Shown: positions 11,726 to 24,500, numbered from the stretch's first letter. The stretch: DNA of 64,000 nucleotides from Casuarina equisetifolia (GCA_028551475.1 CM052357.1:11145931-11209930); one strand, 5' to 3'. The notes: generated by a model not told the origin, from the letters alone. Translations and numbers: made by a program.

Positions 11726-13312
11726 CTCCAAAACACTCCGGTTGAAAAATCTCTTCTTGGAAGTAAAAACTTGAACATGAGCTCTTGATACCAGTTGTTA
11801 AATACGTTTCAAAGAGCATCAATCAATGCACACACATTAACACAAGTATGTAGAGTGGTTCTAAGAAAGTACCCTACTTTCACTTTGGGAATAGCTCTCC
11901 TCTTCTCCAATGAGTTACAAAGGAAGCAAAGCTTCTCTATTACAAACACACACCAAGGAAAGCTCACACTCTCTCACTGTCTCACATGCAGCACAACCAC
12001 ACACCTCACACGGTGTGATAGTCATTCACTTAATGAATAGTAAAATGACCTATATGTCTTTGCACTATATATCACAATATATAACAGAAATCACATTAAA
12101 TTTGGACCTCGCATGCACCTACACACATCACCATAAACTTTTTGGTCTACTTAGATGACTGTTAACCCTTTAATTGTTAACTGTTGACCATTAACTAGGT
12201 CACGTTGACCAGACTAGATTGATCAAATTGAGTTAATTAAATTAGGTTATCCAAACCAATTTAACCCAATTAGGTCAACTTGTTAACCAAATAGGCTGAC
12301 TCATTGACCGAATAGACTAGTCCATTGAATTTAATGGGTCAGGCCAAGCTAACCCATGTGGGCCAAACTCATATGCCTAAATAATCTAGGTTAGCTTACC
12401 CGAATGGGTCAAATCGACCTAAATGAAATAGAAAAAACTAGCCTGATTGAATGGGACAGACCAATCAGACCTAAATGGGCTTAATTGAAGTCGATTTGAA
12501 TTCCAACTACTATGCACAATCACTCTCCATTGTTCACCCATGCTTCACATGGGCTGATGCATCAATGCAGCTACCTACACATTTTTTGACTCATAAAGAC
12601 ACTGATTGGCATTCCACCAATCAACCATTGTCTTCGCTTGCTGCCACTCATCAGCACATGTAAATGGTGTTTTTTTTTTATTTGGAAAGTTGAACTTACC
12701 GATTTTTTTTCTTTTTTTGAAGCAAATATTAACTTACTAAACTTTACTTGAAAATAAAAAAATATATTAGAAAAAGAATATCAAATTTTAATATTGTGTT
12801 ATAATTAGGCTTACTAAAGACATGATATCAATAACTTCAAGAATTTTTGCATAAATACAAGCAATTTAGTAGAACATGTAAGTATTGGAGTATGTATCCA
12901 TCCTAAAGGAAACACTTTTTTCCAAAAAGATTTTTTGTTATCTCTTCAAGAATTCTTTTTAATATTGTCATTACTTCACAATGAAGTAAAGTTCGTTGAA
13001 AGTCATCACCACAGCGAAAACCATATCTTTCCAAAATTTTAGAAACCATCTCAAAGTCTTCACTTTTGTGCTAACTTTAATTCTAAGAAAAAATACCATT
13101 TGTCCCTCTAACCTCTATAATGAAAACCTGTAAAATATCCTTCACGTTTCCCTAGTTCAAAAGTGTCATAAGATTCGCATTTACTGCATTTAAGGACATA
13201 CCAAAAACAGATTTACAAGTTGGCTTACATGGCTAATATAACTTTCATCAATGGATGTTAACCAATTTTGGTTCAAACCATGTTGAATTTGGACCTCACA
13301 CACGTCTACACA
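11726..13312. repeat. Long direct repeat, unit 2
   Basis: This is the second copy of the 2.1-kb repeat, co-linear with 9632-11215. It differs by scattered substitutions and short indels. It breaks at about 13312 with ACCACAAGCTT, where copia remnant B begins. The corresponding place at the end of unit 1 continues instead into another GGTCAA-like tract (11230-11700). Confidence 0.75.
11796..12086 (-). mobile_element. Short LTR-like block with antisense tRNA-Met primer site, unit 2
   Basis: The block begins TGTTAAATAC and ends ATATAACA, giving TGTT...AACA inverted ends. To its left, at 11779-11794, GAGCTCTTGATACCAG reads on the minus strand as TGGTATCAAGAGCTC, close to a Met-tRNA primer binding site. 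It is the counterpart of 9701-9996. About 290 bp is a plausible size for a small copia LTR. Confidence 0.5.
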
Positions 13313-13320
13313 CACTACCA

Positions 13321-13915
13321 CAAGCTTGGAATCATTGTCTTACTCATTGGGCATTTGTCAAACATATTCTATGATTTCATGTTGATACCCATAAATTTAG
13401 TATTCAAATAACAAAATCATCAAATTATAATTTCCATGCATATTATGATGTTGGATGGGCTGGTGATCATGATGATCACAAATCAATTGGAGGATTTCGT
13501 ATTTTTCTTAGAACAAATTTAATTTCTTAGAGTTTCCAAAAACAAAAGACTATTGCTCACTTTAGTACAGAAGTTGAGCTAAAATGTTTTGTTGATACTG
13601 TTGCATAACTTATTTGGATATAAACTTTATTACAAGATCTTCATGTTAACCACTCTAGTCCTCCCACACTATAGTGTGATAATTTATCAACACTTTATCT
13701 AACTACTAATCTTGTTTTCCATGTAATAACCAAACATATTAAGGTTGATTTTCATTTTATTTGTGAGAGAATCAAAACAAAGAAACTCTATGTGCATTTT
13801 ATTTCTTATGTGGATCAAATAGCTGATATATTTACAAAAGGCCTATCATCAACCCGTTTTCAACTACTTAAAAACAAGCTCACGATGCAGACCAACACGT
13901 CAGCTTGCAAAGGGA
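13321..13915 (+). pseudogene. Ty1-copia polyprotein remnant B (RNase H and C-terminus)
   Basis: This is a second, better copy of remnant A. It keeps DVGWAGDHDDHKSIGGF, TKHIKVDFHFICERI and the terminal DQIADIFTKGL, with FQLLKNKL just before the LTR. Several in-frame stops remain. The left junction shares AAGCTTGGAATC with remnant A and AAGCTT with the long repeat, so the join was probably made at this short homology. The right end passes directly into a TGTTAGAAATACC LTR at 13916. Confidence 0.8.
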
Positions 13916-14556
13916 TGTTAGAAATACCAAAGGAAACGAAACCACCAACTAAACAGAAAATCTAGCCAACCACATTTGAATCAAAAACCAAAAATCAACA
14001 AAAACTAAAATTCAATACGTCGGCCATAGCTAAAGTAAAAGCAATGGTTATTGAAGATAAAGCAAGTGCATGTACCACACTCGCCATTCTACCAAGACAA
14101 CTCACAGATAGCATAAAGACTTATGCATGTACCTCACACCAATCATTTTCTTCCTCACACTTACAAGAGAACAAATCTTTGTCTCCTTTGTTTGACAATT
14201 ATACAAAAAGATTGAAGGTGAAATAAAAGGCATTTAAATTAGAAGAAAACAATCTCTTTATTTCAATGAAAAATAAAAAGAATCATCAACTCTATTGATG
14301 AAATTTTTTGCTCAAAATTTAAAAGGTCTTAGGGTTCTTTATGTCTTCGATTTTCATAATTAATTTTGTATTGATCATCATCACTAAAAGATAATTTACA
14401 TTTGTTTCTCCAACCACTATAAAAAGGTAGTTGGATTGTACTCAAGATTTATCCAAAAAATACAATTACTCTTTTCATATTGTTCTTCATATTATTTTTC
14501 ATATTTTTTATTTTTATAAGAACAATATATTGTAGAAACTCTTATTTTAATTGGAT

Positions 14557-14597
<41 letters not shown>

Positions 14598-14611
14598 ACG
14601 ATAATTATAGC
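13916..14611 (+). mobile_element. Copia 3' LTR
   Basis: The LTR begins TGTTAGAAATACC just after the end of the polyprotein and a short GGGA purine stretch. It contains a TATA-like element (ACTATAAAAAGG) at about 14417, consistent with a U3/R promoter, and a long TC microsatellite. The right boundary near 14611 is approximate. The third long-repeat copy begins a few bases later. The partner LTR is probably the damaged piece at 8251-8407. Confidence 0.6.
14561..14596 (+). repeat. (TC)n microsatellite
   Basis: An uninterrupted dinucleotide run of about 18 TC units lies near the end of the copia LTR. Confidence 0.95.
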
Positions 14612-14617
14612 ATCATC

Positions 14618-16030
14618 AAAGTCAATTTGAATTCCAGTTACTACACACCATCACTCGCCACCATTCACATGGGTTGCTGCATCAATGCAACTACCCTCAC
14701 ATTTCTAAACTCACAGAGATGTTGATCGATATTCCACCAGCCAGCCACCATCTTCACTTACACCCACTCACCACCACGCGTAAGTCAAAGGAAGAAAAAT
14801 TTTGGTAGCATGCAACAAGAAAAGGGTTTCTTTTTTCTTTTTTATCCAAAAAGTTGTATCACGGTAAAACTTCCTGATTCTTTTTCTTTTTTAAAGCAAA
14901 TATTTACTTACTGAACTTTACTTGAAAATAAAAAATGGATTAGAAAACAGATGTCAAATGTTAAGATTGTGTCGTAATTGAGCTTACCAAAGACATGATA
15001 TCAATAACTTCAAGAATTTTTGGCATAAACACAAGCAATTTAGTATAAGATGTAAGTATTGGCATATGTATCCATCCTAAAGAAAACATTCTTTTCCAAA
15101 AAAAAGATTTTGTTGTCTTTCCAAAAGTTCTTTTCAATATTGTCATTACTTCACAATGAAGCAAAGTTCGCTAAAAGTCATCACCACAGCAAAAACCATA
15201 TCTTTATGAAATTCTAGAAACCATCTCGAAGTCTTCACCTTTGTGCTTAACTTCAATTCTAAGAAAGAAACATTATTTGTCACTCTAACCTCTGTAATGA
15301 AAACCTGTAAAATATCCTCCATGTTTCCCTAATTCAGAAGTGCCACAAGATTCTCATTTACCATATTCAGGGGGCAGACCTAAAAGAGATTTGTAAGTTA
15401 GCTTACATGGCTAATATAACTTTCATCAATGGATGTTGACCAATTTTGGTTCAAACCATGTTGAATTTGGACCTCACACACACCAATACAAACTTTCTGG
15501 TCTACTTAGTTGTTCATTAACCTTTTAGCCATTGACTGTTGACTATTGATCAAGTCGAGTTGATCGAATTGGGTTAATCGAATTGGGTTGACCGGAGTGG
15601 ATAGTCTAGACCGATTTGACCCGACTAGGTCAACTCATTGACCAAATAAACTAGCCCATTGAATTAAATGGGTCAAGCCAAGTTTACCCATGTGGGCCAA
15701 TCCCATAGGCCCAAATGAGCCAAGTTGGCTTACTTGAATGGGTCGAACTAGTCAAACTTAAATGGGCTAAATTGGGCTGACCCACATAGGCCAAACCAAC
15801 TGTCTAAATGGGTTGGCTAACACCTAATTGGTCTGAATGGCCGAGCTAGCTTAAATAAGCTAAACCTTGTTGGCTCATTAACTAGAATGGGCCAAACCAG
15901 TTGACCCAAGTCTAATTGGGTTGAAACTGAAATTGAATTGGGCTTAACCAAATCCAAATCAAGCTAACTCAAAACCGATCTGGCTAACCTATGAATTAGG
16001 TCAAAAACACATTGCATAGGTTAAAATGAT
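14618..16030. repeat. Long direct repeat, unit 3 (partial)
   Basis: This third, 5'-truncated copy starts with CAATTTGAATTCCAGTTAC (also at about 10400 and 12490). It continues through the same AT-rich landmarks (AATATTTACTTACT at 14899, AATTTTGGTTCAAACC at 15442) into a final GGCCAAAC tract ending near 16030. It lacks the LTR-like block of units 1 and 2. Spacing from unit 2 is about 2175 bp. Confidence 0.7.
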
Positions 16031-18733
16031 ACGAACATATCATGAATGAATTCATTCACAATTCATCAATGCATGCATTTTTACATAAATCTACTACCAA
16101 GATCAACACAAAGTTGCCAAAAGATGGTGGAAAACACAAGTCAATTAATCCCCAAAATTGATGAAAATGAAGAAATCAATCAAAATTTTGTAAAAATTGA
16201 AAAAATCTTTTTAGATGTGATTAAAGCATTTAATAAGTGCCCAAATCTGTCGATATATACATTTTGCAACAATAATTCCAGAAATTGCAAAAGAAAACTC
16301 AATTGGATCCAAATTTTGTTTGAATTTGGTCTAATTTGAGATTTAGGATTTTTTTTTTAATTTGAAAAATAAAATTTTCTACAAAGCCCAAATAAAAGCC
16401 AAAAAAAACTTTTACAAACCATGAAAATCGACCCAACAAAAACAACTTTTTGGATTCTAGAATGGAACTACAATAGTTTTAATACCACATGTAAGGATTT
16501 AATCAATTTCTAATGAAATTGAAAACTTAGGATTTACGTAATCAAATTTAAAACACCAAATAAACATAATTAGATTGAAAATAAGAAAACATATCATACT
16601 ATTATCCCTTATGAAGATTCATAAATGTTGAATTCGATCTTTAACTTAGGTCCATATCCCCTATTCTCACTCCAAAGGCACTAACTTAATGAGAAAAGTT
16701 AAGGGGTTATGGCTTAGTTAGAAAGATAACCTAATATAGACTACAATGCTATATTATAGAACTTAGAGGTCTAACATAAAAATTAGATCAAGAATTAAAA
16801 AATGTATATTTATTTAAACTTTGTCATAAATTTCTTTATCTTGGATATAAAATTCATGAAAAACACATAATAAATAAACAAGGCATAGGATGTTTTGGAT
16901 AGTCACATTTCTTTCAAAACAAATCAAGAAAAGTCACGAGTCTCATGCAAAAAGTATTACATGGACTGGCCTCTTTGGTATAACACTTGTAACCTCTAAC
17001 ATTTTTAACCTCTCTATTGTCTACAACAAAATACTAATTTATTAACATATTTGTAAACAAAATGATCTATGTATGAAAGTTCGACAACAAATCTTAAAAA
17101 AAAAAAAAAGAAGAAGAAGAAGAAAAGATTAAGACAAATTGTTAGATTGGGTAGAAAATTGGAAAGTAAAGATTTTCTTGTTATAAATGGATATTGATAT
17201 TTATTATATTAAAAGTACTAGAACGTAATTAATTATCATATCAAAATCTAGGTGAAAAAATAATATTTGTACTTTCCTTAAAAATTTCTTACTCGCAAAG
17301 GGATGAGCCATGGCCATATAATAACCAACACCGAAAGATTTGGTGATCAGATCGTGATAGTACGACATTGTTTAGCCATGAAAAGACAACGCGACGGGCC
17401 CTCCATAGCATCATTACCACCAAAATATAGCAATCGGCCCAAAAAAGCAGCTGGGGTTTCTTATACGGAAAGTGTTGCCCACGGGATCAAAAGCGATCCC
17501 CTTACTTTATCTTCCAAAAGAGATGCCTACTTTCCATGCCAAGATAATTCAGATAGAGTTCGTACATCATTTTCTTGAAACCTAGCAGAAATTTTAGTAG
17601 ATTGCAGCTAAAAAAAGGAACCATATGAGTCACTTTATCCCTTGATTTGCTCGGACTACAATGATAATCAATTTAAAGCTTGTGCTGCTATCAAAATACA
17701 TCATCTACTACCTGGAACGATCATATCCTAAAAAAGAGATCTTATCTATAACAAATATAAACTTATACTTAATGTATTAGTATTATGCAAAGTACTAACG
17801 GAGATGTCGATGAGAAGTGGATCCCACATATTGGTATTAAAAATGATCGTGATTGGATGGTGTGATTAGGATGTGTGTCTTTTGCTCGGCAGGATTAATG
17901 CGGAATGATTCTCATACGCGTCTTGATCAACCCGTGCCGGCCAACAAGCCATGTGGAAAACGCGCCTAATCAGGTACACGCATCAAAACCGGTCCCACAG
18001 TTGGGAAGACGAGACATCTGGATAAATGCTATTGGTCGTTGTTAAATCGATACCTACATTAGGTGCCCCTACATTGAAAAGTCAATATTGGTTCACATGC
18101 CTGGGGCCCGCACATGATTAAGTGTACAGTCTCTTAAATTGATGGGCCACGTTAGCCTCTCGAGTTTAACGCTTTTATTTATTAATGATGCCCATAAGAG
18201 GAACAAAAAAAAAAAAAAAAAGAGTTTTGAATAATCAATCTATCAAAAAATATTTTCAACGCTATTTGTTACCAATAAGAATAGGAAATGTATATTTTTT
18301 TTTTAATTGAGTATTGTTTGAGGCCCAAGTTTCATAAAAAATTTTGAATTTATGAGTTAATTTTTATCTTTAAACTTTTTAATGCAATATCAAAATTCAA
18401 ATTAAGCCTTATTTTAAATTTATTATTCATATATGTACAAAAGTGAAATAGTTTTTGAATTAAGCTTTAAGGTTTTTAACATATATATTAGTTTAGTTAC
18501 TATGTAAGGAGCCCAAAAAATTATTATTAGAAAATTTGTGGTTTCTTTTTTCCTTTTCTGTTTTTGGGTAATATAGAAGTGGAACTACAAGGAAGTCAAA
18601 GTCAACAATAAACAAGGGCCTATCAGCAAAGCGGTGACGGCCGCTGACTCGGCAGGTCGTACACTGTGGGCTGGTTGCCTGATCCGAGCCTCAAACGTGT
18701 CCTCCGAGCCAACGAGGCTCGGACCGGCTGCCC
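16031..18733. other. AT-rich intergenic DNA and ERD15 upstream region
   Basis: I recognise no gene here. Open frames at 16046-16339 and 17303-17578 have no recognisable domain. Purine-rich runs occur near 17097-17130 and 18206-18222. From about 17880 the base composition becomes more GC-rich and contains ACGT-core words such as GGCCACGTTAG near 18145. These could be ABA or stress response elements of the ERD15 promoter, which is inference only. Confidence 0.4.
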
Positions 18734-18741
18734 TATATATA
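18734..18741 (+). promoter_or_regulatory. TATA box of ERD15
   Basis: TATATATA lies in a locally GC-rich segment. About 90 bp downstream is a well-formed 5' splice site (CTGAAG/GTAATT at 18828/18829). Transcription would begin near 18765-18775. Confidence 0.6.
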
Positions 18742-18769
18742 CCAGGACCTCTCACCTGCACGAAACCAG

Positions 18770-19744
18770 CCGAGCGTGCGAAGCAAGAAGCTTCAACGCA
18801 ACGAAGAGACAGGTTGTTGGATCTGAAGGTAATTCTAACGAATGTCTCTTTGAGTTTCAGATCTTCTTCGCGCGAGGGAATTTGAGGCTTTCTGTGTGTT
18901 TTTGATCCACGGATGTGGGGAAAATTGATGTATTTTGGGTTTTTGTTGGCTTGATGAGAAGGGAAAGGAAACGAACTGGAAAGTAGAAATTGCGGTTTCC
19001 TTTTTCAGCCGATTAAACCTTAACGCTTTCCCCTTCATTTTCATAGGTTATAACACGAGGAAAATGACCTTTTTTTATGGATTTCATATGATTCATAGGA
19101 ATGAGTAGTTATCACCAAGATTTTGCTTCATCTGTGTTTGAATTATGTAGATATGTGCAGAATCCTCATAAAGGCGATTTCTTTGTCTTTCCTTTTAGTT
19201 TTTAAATGACTTCTTCAAGCTCAAAGTTAACGGCCTCTTCATTTTCTTCCCGTGGGGTGCGAGTTTTGAGGGAAGAGGATACCATGATTTGTTGTTGAAT
19301 GAGTTATATAATGGTTTCATCTGCAATTATTTGCATTTACGGTGAAGTCCTGAGCAGGGATTTGTTGATGATAGTGATCAATGAAGTTGCTTTTGCGGCT
19401 CACTTGAATCTTTGGTTGATGTATTTTATAACATTTGGCGATTTCATTGCTGGGGAATGGTCTGAGAATATGACGAAACTCTTATCGAAATAAGTAATAA
19501 TGGTTTTAGTTTGAGGGGTTGAGGTTTTCATTCACGATCACTGATCAAATAACTGTTTTTCTCTGTTTTTTTCTCTTTTCCTTGGCCGCATCTCTAAGAA
19601 AGAACTTATCCAGTTCACCTTAGCTAGCGGCTATTGTTTTTGGTTCAAAATACTGTGCAAATAAGTAATTTTCTCGATGTTTCTAATACTCTGTGGACTA
19701 TGAAATACAGGTAAAAGAACCAAGGCTTAGAAGTGATAGCAAAA
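18770..19744 (+). other. ERD15 5' UTR with an 882-bp leader intron
   Basis: A short first exon (about 18770-18828) ends GATCTGAAG before GTAATT. The matching acceptor ATGAAATACAG lies at 19710. The second exon begins at 19711 and reaches the start codon at 19745. The intron (18829-19710) is T-rich. Leader introns are common in strongly expressed, stress-induced plant genes. The transcription start is inferred from the TATA box. Confidence 0.55.
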
Positions 19745-20293
19745 ATGGCACTTGTCTCAGGACGAAGGTCGACACTGAACCCGAATGCCCCGCTTTTTAT
19801 TCCAGCTGCCTTCCGTCAAGTGGAGGATTTCTCTCCGGAGTGGTGGCAACTGGTCACAACATCAACATGGTACCATGACTATTGGCTGAGCCAGCACGAA
19901 GGTGAGGACGGTTTCTATGAAGATGGCCAGGACGATTTTGACGGCATTGATGTGGCCGATCTGCTTCCAGAGGAATTTGAATTTGATGATGGTGAAGATT
20001 TTTCAAATGTGGAAACCCAGTTTGATGGATTTGTCCTAGGCTTTGAAGATAAAGGTGTGCCCATAGTGCAACACAGCAATTGAAATTTCTTGTAGCATTG
20101 GAAAACTGTGCTTACACTACATTGTTTTGGAATTATAGGTTTGGAAGTTGATGCTGCAACAGTGATGGAGAATCTGAAATCCTTGGAGGAAAGACCTTTC
20201 AAGTCCCCAGTTGATCCTGCAAAATACGCAGAGAAGCCATTTAAGAGCATGAACCAAAAATACAGCCCCCGACGCATCCAGCAGCCCCGTTGA
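19745..20293 (+). CDS. ERD15: ERD15-like dehydration-induced protein with PAM2 motif
   Basis: Two coding exons, 19745-20054 and 20139-20293, are joined by a GT-AG intron (20055-20138) and give a 154-residue acidic protein. Residues about 9-23 form a PAM2 motif ([15 protein letters not shown]), followed by [12 protein letters not shown]. Proteins of this family bind the C-terminal domain of poly(A)-binding protein through PAM2 and are known as rapid drought, cold and ABA-responsive regulators. The middle is rich in Asp and Glu, and the tail SPRRIQQPR is typical of the family. ATG 19745 is chosen because the family starts at MALVSGR. A GTG four codons upstream is not a plausible start. The gene converges with BPG2. 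Reading through the intron would give a shorter product ending at 20083. Confidence 0.93.
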
Positions 20294-21544
20294 AGAGAGC
20301 AAGCTTTACTAATGAGTTTAGCTTGTAGGTCATCTAGCACCGGAGCATAGCAATGCGAGCTTCTTGTATTCTGTAATTTCTGTATAGAGCAAGGCTGCAA
20401 CTCTTGCGTCCATCCTTGTTCAGTCTCCTGTCTTTCTGTAATTCACAGTCAGCTTACCAAACAAATCCTTGGGAAAGGATATGTAACAAAAAAATGTAAA
20501 ATTTTAACTAATGGGAAAAGCCAAAAAAAAATAGAAGAGGCTCCTGTTTATCTGGAAAGGGAAATCTCCACCACCCTTGCGTCGTACTTAAATTCTCAAG
20601 TCTTGAGCTAAAGCTCCTTCAGGTCTTTCCATAGCCGCCCTTGTTGGAAGGTGGATTCAAATTAGTTGTGGGTTCTTTTCACGTCCAGAGAAGGGGTCTG
20701 GTGATTGAAACGACATCGCTTTCTGATACCAAACTTGGAAGCATTTCAATTTGAACATGCTCAGCTTTTGATAAGGGTCCTGGATCCACCAATATAGGAT
20801 ACCCTTTTGGCAGAAATAAAGGCTTGTATCCGTTGTGGAAAGAAGAGAAAGAGTAATTATAACGTGGTGCATGGCGTGAAAAGGAGGGAAAGTAACCAAA
20901 GGAACGTCTTTCAGCTCTTGAAACCACGTATTTTGATATTTTTACTTGAAAAATAATGAAGCTATTGATCCTCAAATCCAATATAGCATACATGCTTGGA
21001 AAAATGCACATCACTCTCAGATCATGGGAGCTGGATGACTCGAGCCTCTTGGTAACATATACCTTTTGGAATCCTGGAATTCTGAGTTCTCATGAACTGC
21101 TGCTGCTGCCAGGTTTTGCAGAACTATTTTTCTGTGTCTTTTCATTTGGAGTAACAACGCCCCAAATCTGGAGTAGATTTGCGGTGTGAGATCTTGCTAA
21201 GTTTGGTGCTTTGGAATTACACTTCATAAACAAGTTACATGATTCTCTGAAATGAACTGCAAGTTTTGACCTTCACACCAGAGAATCTATTTCATAAACT
21301 TATGTAACATTCACTGACAGCGAACTTCTCCATGGTCAATTTACAAGGATTACCACCTCATCCAACACTAGAGCACTTCTCTTGGTTACAGCTCTACCTT
21401 GCACCCATCTCACAAAATCTAGATGCTTGATAACCTTAAGAAATGAAAGCCTAAAGAATCCTTTCTCTAATCAAATACCCGGGATAGCCTTTGAAAGCTT
21501 AAAGTATAAGGTAGTCGCATCTCTTTCTTTCTTTTTGTCACTCT
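20294..21544. other. Intergenic region between convergent ERD15 and BPG2
   Basis: This stretch holds the 3' UTRs of both genes. A minus-strand open frame at 20679-21014 (111 codons) encodes a basic, aromatic-rich peptide (for example RHAPRYNYSFSSFHNGYKPL). I do not recognise it and it has no neighbouring exon that I can assign. It could be a gene fragment or chance. Confidence 0.35.
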
Positions 21545-24500
21545 TCAAGCAGACACATCCGAAAGGAAATCTGTATTCGCCACCTGACGCTTTTTCTTTC
21601 TTTGAGCTCCATCTTTAGTCGGGCTGCCAACAGCATCAGATATTGCTTTTGGTAACCAAAACCCAGGTCTCTCAATAAATGGTGCTCGGTCAAGAGCCAA
21701 AGGTTCTCTTACGGTTACTTCAATGCCATCGTATGTACACAATGTCAAGGTTGCCTCCCCTTTGAGACCTAAAGAGAACCAACCCAAACCAGCCACTGCA
21801 ATGTCAATGCCATTCACATCCCAACTTGTTCCAGACACTTTGATTTCCTTCTCTTCCCATTCGCCCAATTCAGAAGCACGTTCTGAGCCAATGGGAGGCT
21901 GAGACAAGAAAATAGAAATACAGTCATACAAACTATACCATTAATTTAAGAGTACTTGCATTCTACAAAAATATCAAGACAGCAATTTCATTATTTTCAA
22001 AGTCGAGTTTCATCACAAAAGAGGAACTGCACTCCTATCTTTTCTGAAGAAAATAGTTGTCAGCGGTTAAATTTGTTTAAACCAAAACCTCAATTCATAT
22101 CATTCGTATGACCCCTTAAGGATTTTTTTCATCGATGATGTTTAAAGGAAAAGCATCACTTTTTCATCAAAGATTTTAACTTGGAAGGTAGATTCCCCCA
22201 GGATAGTTGGATTGACTTCAAATTCTCATTGGCACAAGATAATACACCGATTACTAGAAGAAAACTACTGAAACATACATGCCCACTTTCATCACAAGAA
22301 CTCGCATATATCAATAATTTAACATGCACTTGCCTTTAGTTAACCCTTCGAAGATACTAGATTCCAGGGATAAAGTTGTCAAGAAAACAAGGAAAGTTCT
22401 AGTCTTGTGAATGTCCTTGCACCAAAAAATGCTTAGAAGTTGCACGTCATCATATTACTAGAAAGACAGACGACTTGGACAACTACTTTTTGACATTATT
22501 ATTTTGGAGATCTTAAATTTTTTTTTTTATATTTTATTGTGATTTCTTGTCATGGTGGACTGGGACCAAAAGAAAGTGAAGTATGTGCTTCGCAAGCCAA
22601 ATTTAATCTTAGCTTTTAAATGGTCATTTTTAATTACTTTGACAGTTAAATTTGAGAACCTCACATTACTAGTAAAACCAAATTCAGGGAACTATTTGGA
22701 GGGCCCACAAAAAATAACGAGGAAAAAAAAAAAAAAAAAAAGCTTTTTTCTTTCACTATTCAAATAGAGCAACAAACTTACCAAAGGAGAGAAAAGAAAA
22801 AACAACACAGAGACACTTAAAAGGAATCTATTTTACTGCTACAGCTAGACGTCATCAAAGCGAACAGAAGATAATACAATGTTCGTTCAAAAATAAATGG
22901 GCAAGTAGGTAATAGAACAAAAATACCTAGAAGCTTTAAAATTTTACTATTTTTGTCCCCATTAAAATGTACATCCTCTCCACATAGTCTGTGCAAGATA
23001 TTGCTTATATGTCCCCTCCTTGGGAAAGATAAAAATCTAAAAGCCTAGGAATTAACAAATATATAACTTTAATGCAAGAGCAGGCCTACACCGGAAGGGC
23101 CAAAGCATCTCAAAACCTCACCCGACAATAAGTTGGCTCCACTATTCGCCTATGATATAAATTTCATGGGCAACATCTTTGGGATCTAATGAGAAGACCG
23201 ATCTTGGACTATTCTAAGCCAATTATAAGGAACTCAAACAATAAGAGTGAACTGTTCTACAATGTAAAGAAAGCATTTGAAATATTTCAAAAGATCACGT
23301 CAAGAGGTATGCAACCTCTGCATTGTGCTGCATGGAAATCAATATAAACCTAACAACCGATTTTGTAATCCTTTTTCAGTTCTCATAAAGAAGGTTCAAC
23401 CTCTGGGAACAGATGCCTCGGAAACAATCAAGAGTTATCCATCTTGGGATTGGAGGAGCCATTTTTTCATATATCCCCACAGGGCTGGCAGGAAGAAGGG
23501 CATGAATTGGTGAGAGGAGCTTTGAACAAGCTGACTTCAACATACAATGCCAATCTGAGTTTATGTACTAGTAACAAACAAGGAATTCTCTTTTTGGATA
23601 GAACAGATAAGATGCCAATCGATTTGTTAGATCCAGGTTATGGATCTTCTGTGATGCAAAAGGTCATGACTGGCCTGCTTAGCCTCAATGCAAAGACATA
23701 AAATTTTTCCTGGAAGTGTCTCACAATTAAAGAACTTGACCACTTTTAGAAGGCTCAGTTCTCAAGTAAGCACAAATTTCTATCCATTGCAGACCTACTT
23801 CAGAAGCTCCTGCCAAAATTGATCATAGTGTACATCCTGTATTTTAATTTATGAATTATTCCATTGGAAACGAAAAGTTTATGCTAACATGGGTTCTCAA
23901 TCTCTTCTTCATACAGTCTTAGGTTGTCTAGGGCCATCCAGATTCAGCAAATTCTGGAGCTATTTTATACCTTTACTCAAATATGAAATCTCTCAAAGGT
24001 ACAGAAATTTTGAATCTATAGTCTCTCCTTCCCACTTCTGTCAGACACCCAACTATTTCAACCACTTGTTCATCAAAGATATGGACCTTCTCCACCGACT
24101 CCACACCACCTCTAGACATGATCTCTATTTGTCATTCTTAAATAAGGTTCACTCCAGGCTTTTTAGTTTGTTTAATGCTTCTTCTCTATATCACAACTTA
24201 TTTCCTTCAACTCAAATCCTCTTCCAGTTAAAGTCATCTGCTCCATGCTGTCAGTAATTATATTTTCTCATAGTGATCTATGGTTCAAAAGTTACCACTT
24301 CCCTCCGTTGTAATAGGTTTAAGGGTGTGATCATGGCTTCAAGTCTGACTGTGTACATCACACTCAACAATAAAAAGAGGTAATATGCACCTTCAGGCCT
24401 ATAACTTAGATTATCTGATTTTCTCTTCTGAAAGAGCTATGAAAGATTTCCTCTAGGAACTCGTCTCTCCCTACCCCGAGAGATAAAAAAGTAGCATCTA

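Noticed and set aside
16046..16339. 97-codon frame as a possible gene
   Set aside because: AT-driven Asn/Lys/Ile composition, no domain, and location next to repeats.
18634..18885. 83-codon frame over the ERD15 promoter
   Set aside because: It contains the TATA box and crosses the leader splice site. The position fits promoter and 5' UTR, not coding sequence.
20055..20083. ERD15 ending at 20083 as a shorter intronless gene
   Set aside because: The downstream exon encodes the conserved family tail and clean splice sites join it in frame.
19915..20400. 161-codon minus-strand frame opposite ERD15
   Set aside because: It is the antisense of a conserved acidic coding exon. Ser/Pro-rich antisense frames are expected there, and no independent signal supports it.
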